Below are positions 46,813-64,000 of a stretch of DNA of 64,000 bases, piece by piece. Within the stretch, counting starts at the first letter, position 1. Every line of letters starts with the position of its first letter. The stretch covers positions 17,663,629 through 17,727,628 of the forward strand of contig JACMZG010001913.1 of NCBI GenBank assembly GCA_018340805.1, written 5' to 3'. The translations under genes and the position numbers were made by a program. Under the pieces are notes generated by a model. The model saw only the letters and a list, made by a program, of their open reading frames with translations. It searched no databases and was not told the origin of the DNA. The stretch comes from Microvelia longipes (lineage: Eukaryota; Arthropoda; Insecta; Hemiptera; Veliidae).

Positions 46813-47344
46813 GGTGTGTGTGCGTGTGTTTATAACTATTAAAATTTATACTCGGATGATAAATTTTAACAAATATTTGTAAACTAATGATTTTTTTAAT
46901 TGTTAATTATAGGTTATTTTGTTATTTGTTTGTAGAAACAAACAACCAGAAATTGAAAGAAAATGAAGTACTAAATTCATCAATTACATTTTTATGAGTA
47001 AGTACTTGATATAGTTTGGTTTGTCTTAGTATTCAAGGACGGCACTCAAGAATAATTATTAAGAACGTGATTAATTTGGGTCAAACTTATTTTTGTTGCT
47101 AACATTGAAATAAACGCGTATAAAATTTTAATTTATGAAATTTTAAAAAAGAAGGGGAAGTTCCTAGTTTAATTTATGTTTTTGAATGAACTTATTACGT
47201 ATTTCTTATCTGAATTTTATTTTCTTACATCATCAAGCTCTTTATTTATGTAGTCTTCATTTGTTTTATTTATTTGTAATGAGTATGTACCATTACACAT
47301 TAATTATTTTACTCCCTAAACAAAGAAAGTAGGTTTTACTCACA
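46813..47344. other. Intergenic, no feature seen
   Basis: No supported gene. Confidence 0.4.
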
Positions 47345-47765
47345 AAATATCGCATCAGATTGGTAGCACGCCTGATTGTACACCTGGTAGAATGTGTCCT
47401 TTGATTTTTGATTTTTTTTTTAAAACGAAGAGTGAAATTAGGGTACCTTGCAACTTTTCCTAATTTTTATTGGATTAGATAAAAACCCTAATCCTTAACA
47501 CTTCGGACTTGTTTCGCTCATCCTTAGATGACAAATATATTAACCAAAAAAAAAAACCGGAGATCAAAAGACTATCAATGGGAAGCCATGTGCGTAACCG
47601 CATGATCGTAAGATCGTGTAATCCCCTTCTTTCTTAAAGGAGAAAAGCTTATATATGTGGACATAGCTTTAATTTAAACAAATAAAAATCGGGTCTGAGA
47701 TACGGAGCTTTATCGGATTCGCTACGCCCATCCACGCTTTGGCCATCCTCAGAATATAATATCTT
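47345..47765 (+). repeat. DR-A 5' end fragments (two)
   Basis: 47345-47530 has cgcatcagattggtagcac and ttcggacttgtttcgctcat; 47685-47765 has ggattcgctacgcccatcca and catcctcagaatata. These are two separate starts of the family side by side. Confidence 0.6.
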
Positions 47766-47789
47766 ACGTTAATCTTTAATCTTGAGGTC

Positions 47790-48300
47790 AATGTTTGGTG
47801 ATACAATTTTTTGTGCACCTCAAAAATAAAACGTTATTTTTCCCTTACAATAATTTACCCCTCGGCTTTACTTCGGGAGTTAAATACACAAATCATTTGG
47901 CCTCGGGAGTTAAATTATTAATTCTCTCAGCTTTCGCCTTAGGAACCAACTTACTACTCAGGGAATTAAAAATAACTATTAAAAACAAATTTTGTTGGCG
48001 CTTCCTTAATATCTGTAGTGCCTTGTTTTTCATAACTGAATTTCCCCTACATAAATTCGTTCAAATCTTTGTTTAATGAGTTTCCTCTAAAAAACCTTTG
48101 GATATAGGATGTCAATCATTAAAATTTAACGGGCCTCCAAAAATATTTTATTATCCCACCCGATATTATTTATAGTGGGGCTAAACGTTAATTTTGTTAT
48201 ACATTGATATAAAGGGAAGGGGATCATTTTGGTAGGTTCCCCTGGTTTTTTTATGTTTTCTTCCCCTTCTGTGGAGGTAAATTTTGGCATCTCAAACTAT
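47790..48300 (+). repeat. Dispersed family DR-B, copy 2
   Basis: ctcggctttacttcgggagt, ggcctcgggagttaaatt and ttaggaaccaacttactact match DR-B at 33350 and 48700. Confidence 0.65.
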
Positions 48301-48460
48301 TTTATCTTCTTCCTAAAATAATTTATATTTGAGGATTTATTATGTTTAAAAAGAATTATAAGTCTTGGGAATCTACGATTGTACGGCACAATTTACACCA
48401 TTTCATTGCATAGAAACAGTAGACATTATTTTCTGATAATTAGTGTATTATATTATTGAG

Positions 48461-48615
<155 letters not shown>

Positions 48616-48699
48616 TATAGTTAGGGTTTAAAAGAAAATCGTAGTTGATTAACAACGTTATTTCCAGACGTTATTGATGTGAACTTTGTTAAATAGTTT

Positions 48700-49235
48700 T
48701 TCGGAAGCACTTTTTACATCTAAGGGAGAAAAAGTAACCTTTTACTCTTTAGGGAATAAAAAGTGTTTCCTATAGTTAAGGTTTGACCCCTCGAATCTTA
48801 TTGGGTGGGGTTAGCAGTATCGTCTAAATTTTCAAAGGTCACCGATAATTTTTTAATATTTTCCCGGTGTTGCGATCCCAATATTTTTGTGTAATACTCG
48901 ACCAAATAATGTTGTTGTTCGCTCAAAACTCGTGTTGTTTGGATCAATAAAAATCTTTTTAAATAAAATACAACAAAAAGTGTGAAAATAAGAATATAAG
49001 AATAATTAAATGACTTAATGACGTCTGGAGATAACATCTTGTCAACACCTTGGAAGTTGATTGACATAACTTCCCCGGCTTAGCCTCGGGAGTTAATTGT
49101 CATAACTTCCTCGTCTTTGCCTCGGGAGTTAAATGCTTTTTTCCTTTGGCTTTTGCTCTAGGATTTAACTGCTCAAGGAAATAATTACTTTCTTTAGTCC
49201 CTTGGTGTATAAATAACTAGTGTTTACAACTGCTG
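48700..49235 (+). repeat. Dispersed family DR-B, copy 3
   Basis: agggaataaaaagtgtttcc, cctcgaatcttattgggtgg, gcctcgggagttaattgtca, aaggaaataattactttctt. It is collinear with 33640-34160. Confidence 0.75.
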
Positions 49236-49988
49236 CGATTTACATTGTAAGATTGTGTGGCGTGGAAGTTTATGTTTAACTGGATCTTAATGAGTGCTGT
49301 AGCTAAATTGTTATAAACTATCGATAGCAAACACTATAAATAAATAAAATTTGTGATATAAAAAAAACAGATCCCACGTTAATTATAAATAATTACTCGA
49401 TATAAGCTAATTCAAATAATTGCATGTTAAAAATTTTACAAAATTAATACAAACGTATTAAACTTAAAAATAAATAAAACTTATGTTTATCAATTATACT
49501 AATTTAAAATACTGTACAGCTTGTAATTAATTATTTTATGATTTACGTAAACTTAATTTTATAAAATTATTTTATGCTGTGTAGGGGATTTTGAATTTGC
49601 AAAGATTTAATACAGTTTTTATATTCATTTTCTTTCATCACAGAAGAAGATGGAAAAACTTCCTTCGAGAAGGAAGATGGTTGTATAAATGGATAGCTAA
49701 TGGCTACTTGTTCAACGTAATGTCTTTCAGTCTTGTGGAGACTCAATCTTTTAGTAATAAGTGGTATCATTCAGCTTTTCTTGTCTGAAGCAAATAGCAA
49801 ACTAGTTATAAATCCTGAGTATTATCGCAGCCTTGTTTGTTTACATTATTATTTCTTATCATCAAAATTAAATTTAAAAAAAAATTTAATAAGTATTTGA
49901 AATTCTCCATAATACCATAATCCAACTTGGTTTAGTTATTTAATTTTCAACAAGTTAATTAGCGAAACATCTTTTTTGTAGGACTCTA
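49236..49988. other. AT-rich intergenic, no feature seen
   Basis: Open frames on both strands at 49567-49788 overlap each other and have no motif. Confidence 0.4.
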
Positions 49989-50179
49989 TAATTATTTAAA
50001 ACAAGGTTAACTTTAGTTCTACAATTATTTAGAAAGAAAGCTATATATATTGTCAAATGTTTTGTACTTTTTATTTTTCTTTGTTGTTTAGGCCTGAAGA
50101 TGACCCAAAGGGGTTGAAATATATAGCTTCCTTTCTAAATAATTGTAGAACTAAAGTCAACCTTGTTTTAAATAATTAT
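49989..50179. mobile_element. Hairpin element carrying hammerhead-like motif
   Basis: Arms of about 60 bp: taattatttaaaacaaggtt and ctacaattatttagaaagaa at the left, mirrored at 50119-50179. The loop (50050-50118) carries site D. This is the same plan as the 214 bp element at 29659. Confidence 0.8.
50094..50119 (+). ncRNA. Hammerhead-ribozyme-like core (site D)
   Basis: CTGAAGA (50094-50100), extra T, GACCC (50102-50106), AAAG loop, GGGTT (50111-50115), GAAA (50116-50119). Stem II has five pairs. No GUC follows. Confidence 0.4.
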
Positions 50180-50539
50180 TTAATTTTATTAAATTACTTG
50201 ATCTTTCCAATTTGATTTCAATGCTAGAAACAATGTAAGAGAGTAACGCCTTTTTATCGAACTTTAGACAGAAAATGATACGTATGAGGTTGTTCATTTT
50301 TGTTGAACATTCGTTAAAAAAATAATAAATTTATCTTTGTTAATTATCTTTTGTTATTTTTTATTTTATTCGAAGGTCGATTATATGGCTATATTATCGA
50401 CTATAATTTTTTTCGTTATTTTTATAACGAGATAGAAGAGTACCTTTTCCTTAAAACTGAATCATTTGACACTCATTAGAGGAATACATCCTTTAGTAAT
50501 AGCTTTTTAACAATAACTAAATAAAATCGGGTACAGCAT

Positions 50540-51143
50540 TTGATACCACTGAGGTTTGCAAAACATGAATTGTTGGCACAATTGTGTTGCATAATTGTGT
50601 GAGAGGCACTTAGGAAATGCAACAAGTAAAATGCAATGCTACATCTGGATATGGGTCTACATTCGTCATCATTGATGGCTAGACAAAATGTCATGTCCCA
50701 CTCTGTTTTGGACGCAGACATAGCCTGAACTCACTCTAAACTTTAATTAAATTTCCGGAGAATATAATGTGAAGTATATACCAGAGACGAGTGGTGTTCT
50801 ATTACTGCCATCGTGCCTGGCAAACAAAACATATATCATTTACCGAGTTTTGCTAAACATTACTAGTAGACACAATAAAATTGTGCCAGAGACGCCTAGG
50901 ATGATGGCGGTAAGAAAGCCCCTCTCCTCTCTGGTAAATACTTTACATTATATTCTTCGGAATTTTAATTGAAGGTCAGTGTAAGTTCAGGGTCTGTCGG
51001 CGTCCTGTAACATAACGAAACAGAGTGGGACATGGCATTATAGGGCCATCAATACTGACGAATGTTGAATGATGGAACAGTTCCCAGATATGTCATTGCA
51101 TTTTGCTTGTTAAGTGTGTCTCGCACGATTACATTATGTGAAC
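50540..51143. mobile_element. Inverted-repeat element (family TIR-2), long form
   Basis: The left half contains ataattgtgtgagaggcact, aacaagtaaaatgcaatgct and gtcatgtcccactctgtttt; the right half has all three reversed (cagagtgggacatggc, ttgcattttgcttgtt, tgtctcgcacgattacatta). The two halves are roughly 250 bp each. Related single-half elements are at 57177 and 57661. Confidence 0.8.
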
Positions 51144-51249
51144 CTAAGAAATCAATATAAATATATTAAAAAATTAATTATACGTTTTATTGAAAATAGG
51201 TGGTAACCTTAATATTTTTGGCCTTTATAAAGTACGTATTGAATAATTT

Positions 51250-51645
51250 TACCAAACCTCTTTAGCTATTTTATGAAATGGCTATTTAGATCGTATAATT
51301 GAAGAATAGTTTATGATTTAACTGGTTCTTTTATTTATTTCATGAAGTATCTAGTTGATCAAATAATTAAAGAATATCTTTTAATTTAGTTTAATTAAAA
51401 TATATTCTTCAATTATTATTGAAGAATATAAGGTCGTTTTTGTTAAGTATCTAAAACTAAAAAAGGTCTATTTCATTAAGTATCTATTTAGATCACATAA
51501 TTGAAGATTTTTTTTTTTTATTTAATTGGTCGTTTTAGTTATTTTATGGAACAGCTAGTTAGACAATATAATTAAAGAATATTTTATGATTTAACTGGCC
51601 TTTTTAGATATTTTATGAAATAATTAGTTAGATCATGTAATAACG
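51250..51645. repeat. ~80 bp imperfect tandem repeat
   Basis: Four to five units of the type tattttatgaaatggctatt, tagatcgtataattgaagaa, tttatgatttaactgg. The units are diverged, so the array is old. Confidence 0.75.
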
Positions 51646-52023
51646 AATTTCATAAATTCACAGTAACATGTATTTTTCAATAAAATGACTTCTTCACGGA
51701 ATGACGTTAGTGCATAGAAACGTTGTAACACTATAACTAAGTTTTTATTTATTGGTGGGAGTTAATACACATTATAGGGCCAGTTTCGAACCAGGTGGCT
51801 CTAGTTTTATTTTCTACCTTGTTTGTGTCTGACTGTCTCCTCAGTGATTTAGTTTTTGTTTACGAGTTATTTTTGTTTACTGAATTCATATTTAACTTCT
51901 CCATCATAAAATTAAGAGTAAAGTGAATATAATTAAAAAAATAATTAGTAATAGTTTTACAATGGAATAATTGTTTATTAAAAAACAATTATTTACTGTT
52001 CATATAATCTATAAATTAGTATA

Positions 52024-52027
<4 letters not shown>
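51646..52027. other. Intergenic, no feature seen
   Basis: No supported gene. Confidence 0.35.

Positions 52028-52113
<86 letters not shown>
52028..52113. repeat. (TA)n microsatellite
   Basis: Pure TA. Confidence 0.95.
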
Positions 52114-52115
<2 letters not shown>

Positions 52116-52344
52116 ACTGTTCATTACTATTTTGTATTTTAAAATACCTAAAACTTAGTAAGTAATGAGGGAAATAGAAAGAATCACTAATAGTTTTAGT
52201 GATTCTTTTTATTAAGTTATACTCTAATCTAAAAAAACTTATAAAAAGAAGCATATATACCATACTCATACTAAGCGGCTCATTTCTGTTTCAATCATAA
52301 CATTCTAAGGACGAGAATAGCTATTCAAAGTCAAACACTTTAGG

Positions 52345-52430
52345 CTCTAGATAATCATGACATTATAAGGCCGGGTGAAGCGAGTCCGAAGGTGTAAGCA
52401 AAAGTACCGAGGTACCATGTACCCGATTTT
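52345..52430 (-). repeat. DR-A end fragment
   Basis: aaggccgggtgaagcgagtc and accgaggtaccatgtaccc, the end seen also at 61790-61862. Confidence 0.7.
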
Positions 52431-53039
52431 CTAATTTTTTATTAACACAATGTATGTGAACATCCAATACGAGATTTCAAAAGTTAATTGCACTGGACAG
52501 TCTTTCGTTACAGCAAGTAAACTGAGATCTTGATGGTGTCCTAGTAAGATAGAAATAGTGGATATAAAGATTATATCAGGTAAACATCACATAATCGTGA
52601 AACCTCATATCGTTTCGACGATCGTAACCAGATATATGTGTGAATCGTATCCGATCTACGTGTGAGTGCAGTATATAAATTTTTGTGATAATAGTATATA
52701 AATTTTAAAACCATAGTATATAAATTTTGAAATCATAATATATAAATTATTATTGATAAAATATTATACATGATAATTAGGTATAAAATGTTATCATTAA
52801 TACATAAATCATAGTCATAATAATAATAAAATTTAAATGGCTTGTTAAAAAAACGTAATTAGCCTTACGTAGAATTATTTTTGAAAAATATATCACAAAT
52901 GAGGTGGCTTTTTTTTATTTAAATTCCGGAGGAAATAATTTCCTAGGTACTTAGACCTCGTATGTTGGTCCATCGTACCTAATGAGGTGGCTTATATGGC
53001 GTGGGTGGACTCGGGAGTGTTGTAAAAATCCGTTTCAGA
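52431..53039. other. Intergenic, no feature seen
   Basis: 52675-52750 has three short repeats of tatataaatttt. No gene. Confidence 0.4.
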
Positions 53040-53540
53040 GTTTTCTGATCACGAAAAAGTGTTTATGTTATTAAATCAAACATGGTACGAAAATCAACAT
53101 TGAGAAGGACAAAATCCCTATTAAAAATCTAGTTTGCTTGTCAGGAAAATTTTCAACAAAACTTTAAAATTAAGGGTGAAACATTTGTGCCGCAAAAATG
53201 TCCCTTTTATGCTTTTGATGCGGTGAATCGAATAAAACCGGTTCGGAGTGGAATAAATGGTAATTAATAACCGGAAACCCTAAAATAAAAACAGTTAACA
53301 ACTAATGTCGAGTGGGGTGTCGTTTTCCATGTTTTAGGGTCGCTGAATTGAATAAAACGGATCCGTAGTCCTCTAAGCCTTGGTTCCTAGGTTCGAATCT
53401 TGGTATCGGCGATACCATTTTTATCGTCTTATTTATACAATAAATAAGACGAAAAGGAAAAAGTTCAATAACACTGTAATTAGAATATTGACCCTAACGT
53501 TTTCAAAAAGATCAAAAATAAGTTCATTACTACAAAATAA
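53040..53540 (+). repeat. Dispersed family DR-S with tRNA-like segment
   Basis: Words: gcggtgaatcgaataaaacc, gtggggtgtcgttttccatg, aattgaataaaacggatccg, then tRNA-like cctaggttcgaatcttggta (B box 53390-53400), then attactacaaaataattccg. It is collinear with 8226-8545. Confidence 0.7.
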
Positions 53541-53572
53541 TTCCGTCTGAATTTTCATGCTTAATTTCTCAG

Positions 53573-53812
53573 CTGTTTTAAGGTTAAGTTTCCGGTTTAT
53601 GCCTTACAACCTGAGCATTGCTTCTTGTTTGTTGTTACACAATTTTTTCCTGATATTTCAAAGGATATCCGCTTTAATTTCAGAATTAGCATAAACTGAG
53701 CATTATATGGCCACAAAAGATACATAAAAAAAATCTGGAAAAAATTGAGTAGTAAGAAGTGATGCTAAAGGTTATAAGACATAAACCAGAAAATTAAGTA
53801 TGTAATGGATCG
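53573..53812. mobile_element. Inverted-repeat element (family IR-3)
   Basis: Arms ttccggtttatgccttacaa and ttataagacataaaccagaa around a ~100 bp centre sharing ttgttgt...ttcaaaggatatc with the element at 44238. Confidence 0.7.
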
Positions 53813-54989
53813 GTGAACAAGTGAGCAAATTTCGCCCAGCTTGTGCAGCCGGGGAGTTCCCCGGCAGAATTGTTTACTACTCCTTATTGTTTAAATTTAG
53901 AAAAAAAATATAAATATTTATTCTTTGAGAGTTCAGAGTTTGGAATATGCGTACGTCATCAGACGCATGCATTGACGTCTGGAGGTGCGTCAAGATTTGA
54001 TGAATAATAAATATTGGGTAATGACATTTAGAGTTTTTTGATCTGATTAAAATGCGATAAACACCCCATATTTCTAATCAAGGAAAGATAACGGAAATTT
54101 TTATCTCGTTTACATTAAACATGGCGGGAACTTAAATTCTTATTTCGCTCGCTCCACTCGCCAAGGGACAAGTTGATAATTCTTTTAATCTACCACTCTA
54201 GGAAAAGTATAGGAAAAGTATTCGGAAACCAACTTGAGGCTTGGTTTCCGATCTTTTAGACGAAACAGATGATTCTTGGTTTGGACAGAACCAATTGCTT
54301 CAAGAATTTTAAAGACCAGACTTAAGGGCCTTATTTATCAGAATGCGGGGGTGTATGTCTGTGTCACGCATGACTACCGTGCACAGGCAAGATCGTCATG
54401 CGTGGACAAATGAACCTTTAGGTCTATTTGTACTGCCTACAATATTAACATTTCTAGACCTTAACCCGGTAATTTTAATACATATCTTATTTTATTATTA
54501 TTACTAATATTTCGTTAATCATTTCAATACGAAATGTATAATAAACAAAATCAACTAGCTATTGTATCACTACATAATAACTTCCCGTGTCCGCTACTCC
54601 AGACTCGTGTAATCGGTAACATGACATCTTTATGAACGACATGTCGCTTTATGAAATAATACCATTCTGACCTGACATGAACTTTTATTATTTCATAATT
54701 TTTTATTATTTTCGATCTTTTTGAAAACGTTAGGGTCAATATTCTAATTACAGTGCTATTGAACTTTCTCCTCTTAACTTCTAAATGAGATATAAACGTT
54801 CTTGGTTTTCCTTTAAACGTCTATGTTTACAGACACTTATTAAAAATTTCTCTTTAAAAAATTGATATCCATGTCTGGATGGAATGGTAAAGGAATATCA
54901 AATATTTGATCGATTGAATCGTCGTGCAAGGCCCTTTGAACAAAGCGGAAAAGCTCAATAAAACAATCAAATGCATGCCAATGTAAAAC
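53813..54989. other. Intergenic, no feature seen
   Basis: No supported gene or repeat family. Confidence 0.4.
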
Positions 54990-55920
54990 TTTATTTAATA
55001 AAATTATAAAGATTCGAATTAATATTTGTCCACTTAGAACTATATAATATAATTGGCTATAAACCTTTATTTAAGTTATATATTTAATTAAATGTAACAC
55101 AATAGAATTATAAAAATTTTATACATTTTCCGTGTTTTATGAATTTTCAAAATTGATGAGTCATTTTTACCAATAATTGACATAATTTTTTTTCGGATAT
55201 CACAACTAGTCTATGAAGATTGATTTTGGTACTTAAGTTTCAATTTTATAGCATAAATACACTAGGAACTACGGTGATAACAGACACACTCACATTAACA
55301 CACACACATACAGACAAATAATTTTGTAAAAACGAACTTTATATATTTTTCGGATTTTTAGTGTAAACACACTGTACAATAACTGTGTATAGGTGTTGTG
55401 AAAACAACACTATACAATACCTGTGTATAGGTGTTGTGTAAACACAACACCTATACAATACCTGTGTATAGGTGTTGTGTAAACACAACACTATACAATA
55501 CCTGTGTATAGGTGTTGTGTAAACACAACACCTATACAATACCTGTGTATAGGTGCTGTGTAAACACAACACTATACAATACCTATTTCTAAATAGGCAA
55601 ATAGAATTGCCTATTTGCTTATATTTAAGTTATATTTTTAATAGAATTTAACCTAATAGAATTATAAAGATTTACTTAAATACATCTACGTCTACTTAAA
55701 ACTATATTTAATAGCCTATTTACCTATGATTAAATTATGTTTTAATAGAACTTAACACAATTATAAATAAAATTCATTTTAATACTTACCTACTTAAAAT
55801 TATAACATAACATTTACCTATGTTTAAGTTCTATATTTAATAGTACTTTATCCAACAGAATTTATCTACTTAACTACTATCTACTTATTTGCTTTATTTA
55901 ATAGAATTAGCTAGAGATAT
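54990..55920. repeat. Imperfect ~100 bp tandem repeats with insertions
   Basis: Diverged units around tatttaagttatatatttaa and cacaatagaattataaa recur at about 55070, 55620, 55730 and 55825. A DR-A fragment (55130-55345: tccgtgttttatgaattttc, aggaactacggtgataacag) and the minisatellite at 55365 interrupt the series. Confidence 0.6.
55365..55582. repeat. ~42 bp palindromic minisatellite
   Basis: Five copies of a unit containing acaatacctgtgtataggtg and ttgtgtaaacacaacac. Each unit holds two hairpins (acacctatac/gtataggtgt and gttgtgtaaacacaac). Alternate copies lack two bases (acactat versus acacctat). Confidence 0.9.
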
Positions 55921-56781
55921 TCTTCTCTAAAAAAAATCTGTTTAGACATTATCTGAATGAATTGATATTTATTAATTGGATATTTATTTAAATGTAATTG
56001 GAATATGGAATTGGATATAGTTCTTTATCCAAACTAAATTCTAAATCAGATTAGGTCTTATCTATGTGGATAATCTTTTTCCATGAAATAAATTATGTCA
56101 TTTACAATGACATAATAGTATGCAGTCTTCTAATATTACATGATCAGTTTCTTACTTAAAATGTTTTATCTGTTTTGTAAGTTTTCTTAAGTCTTCTAAT
56201 TATCCAGATATCTTATCCCAGCTTATTTTCTTCTTTTATATACTCTTATATTTAGCTAACTCCCCTATCTTCTCTACATTTGTATGGTTTCTTTATTCAT
56301 CTGTACGTTTACTTGCATTTGTGTAGTCTTACCTTAGTCTTAGTTACGGTTTTATTGAAAAAAATCTCTTTGATCTTAGATTCAAATTATTTTTCATCTT
56401 AAAATAATTCTTTTTGCAAACGCATACTGTTATAGTTAAGTTATCTTACGAGCTTCCTATAGTATAAAATAATAATTCAATACCAATTGTGGATGTGCTA
56501 CAAAAAAAACCGTATGTTGGAAAAGTTTCTGACTCTACTCTTAACGTTAAACACTAAACTCGAAGTTTTGCGAATCAGCTACTCGCCATTTTTTTTATTG
56601 CATCCAGTTTTTACGTAAGTTAAGTAAAATAGGTATCCAACATTAGTTACGAGTTAACTTAAAGTTATTATTGGCCTTTAACGTATTATATACTATTAAT
56701 TTTATAAATATAATTAACATATTTCGTACAAACAACTTTAGACAGTATAATTTTTAACACATGGATATATTTCTGTTTTCA
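55921..56781. other. AT-rich sequence upstream of the hexosaminidase gene
   Basis: No gene is supported. If the acceptor at 56780-56781 is used, this is the last part of a 5' UTR intron. Confidence 0.35.
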
Positions 56782-56904
56782 GATTATTTGAGAACCAAAC
56801 CTTGTATTGACGTCGCAAAAATAAGCATTATGCATCGTCATTTACGGCTATGCTGGCAGAACATAAAACATGCTGATTTGAGAACGTTTTGACTATTATG
56901 TATT
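56782..56904 (+). promoter_or_regulatory. Likely 5' UTR with upstream ORFs
   Basis: A tract ttctgttttcag ends at 56781, a plausible splice acceptor. Two ATGs precede the main one. One, at 56830, opens a 20-codon uORF closing at 56892; the second, at 56898, opens a 4-codon frame that overlaps the main start (TAA at 56910-56912). Both would be expected to lower translation. Confidence 0.4.
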
Positions 56905-63860
<6,956 letters not shown>

Positions 63861-64000
63861 GTGAGTCTCAAGTTTTAATTAATATGTTCGTGTATTCTTA
63901 AGGAATATGATTAACTTTTTTTACTCTATTAGAAGGAGAAGTAAATTAGCTAAAAATTAAATAAATTATATTAAATAAATTAAATAAAATTAAGTAAATA
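63861..64000 (+). other. Start of intron 4
   Basis: AT-rich intron sequence running off the window edge. Confidence 0.75.

Noticed and set aside
55339..55572. 77-codon repetitive open frame on the minus strand
   Set aside because: It is a reading of the palindromic ~42 bp minisatellite; the period happens to keep a frame open.

Overview
The window looks like a piece of an insect (at least arthropod) nuclear genome. It is strongly AT-rich, has many long (TA)n tracts, has GT-AG introns, and is crowded with short non-autonomous repeats. Only two protein-coding genes can be supported. I cannot name the species or order from the sequence.

Genes. (1) On the minus strand, 42902-41757, is an uninterrupted 381-codon frame for a cAMP-dependent protein kinase type II regulatory subunit. 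It has a docking domain, an RRKS autophosphorylation site and two cAMP-binding cassettes with intact FGELAL...PRAA motifs. (2) On the plus strand, from 56905 to past the right edge, are the first four coding exons of a hexosaminidase D-like glycoside hydrolase family 20 enzyme (56905-57070, 61894-62090, 62543-62734, 63757-63860). It has an N-terminal membrane anchor and the catalytic Asp-Glu pair. Exon phases agree at every junction. The two genes act in unrelated processes (cAMP signalling; glycan trimming).

Layout. 1-32 kb has no recognisable conserved gene and is a mosaic of inverted-repeat (foldback) elements, MITEs, tRNA-derived SINE-like units, minisatellites and fragments of a ~0.8 kb dispersed family (here DR-A). 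32-41.7 kb is a very AT-rich block with few dispersed repeats, next to the 3' end of the kinase subunit gene. 43-56.8 kb returns to repeat mosaic. 56.8-64 kb is the hexosaminidase gene, whose 4.8 kb first intron holds at least five repeat elements.

Most interesting signal. Six sites carry a hammerhead-ribozyme-like core: CTGANGA, one extra base, a stem II hairpin, then GAAA. Five lie inside or at the tip of long inverted repeats; two end in GAAACGTC, which would be a GUC cleavage triplet. One sits in a 214 bp insertion flanked by a perfect 11 bp target-site duplication inside another repeat, so it moved as a unit. Hammerhead motifs are known from Penelope-like retroelements and retrozymes; the hairpin-shaped carriers here look like non-autonomous relatives. 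A second observation is that two copies of DR-A, in the same orientation, end immediately before two successive splice acceptors of the hexosaminidase gene.
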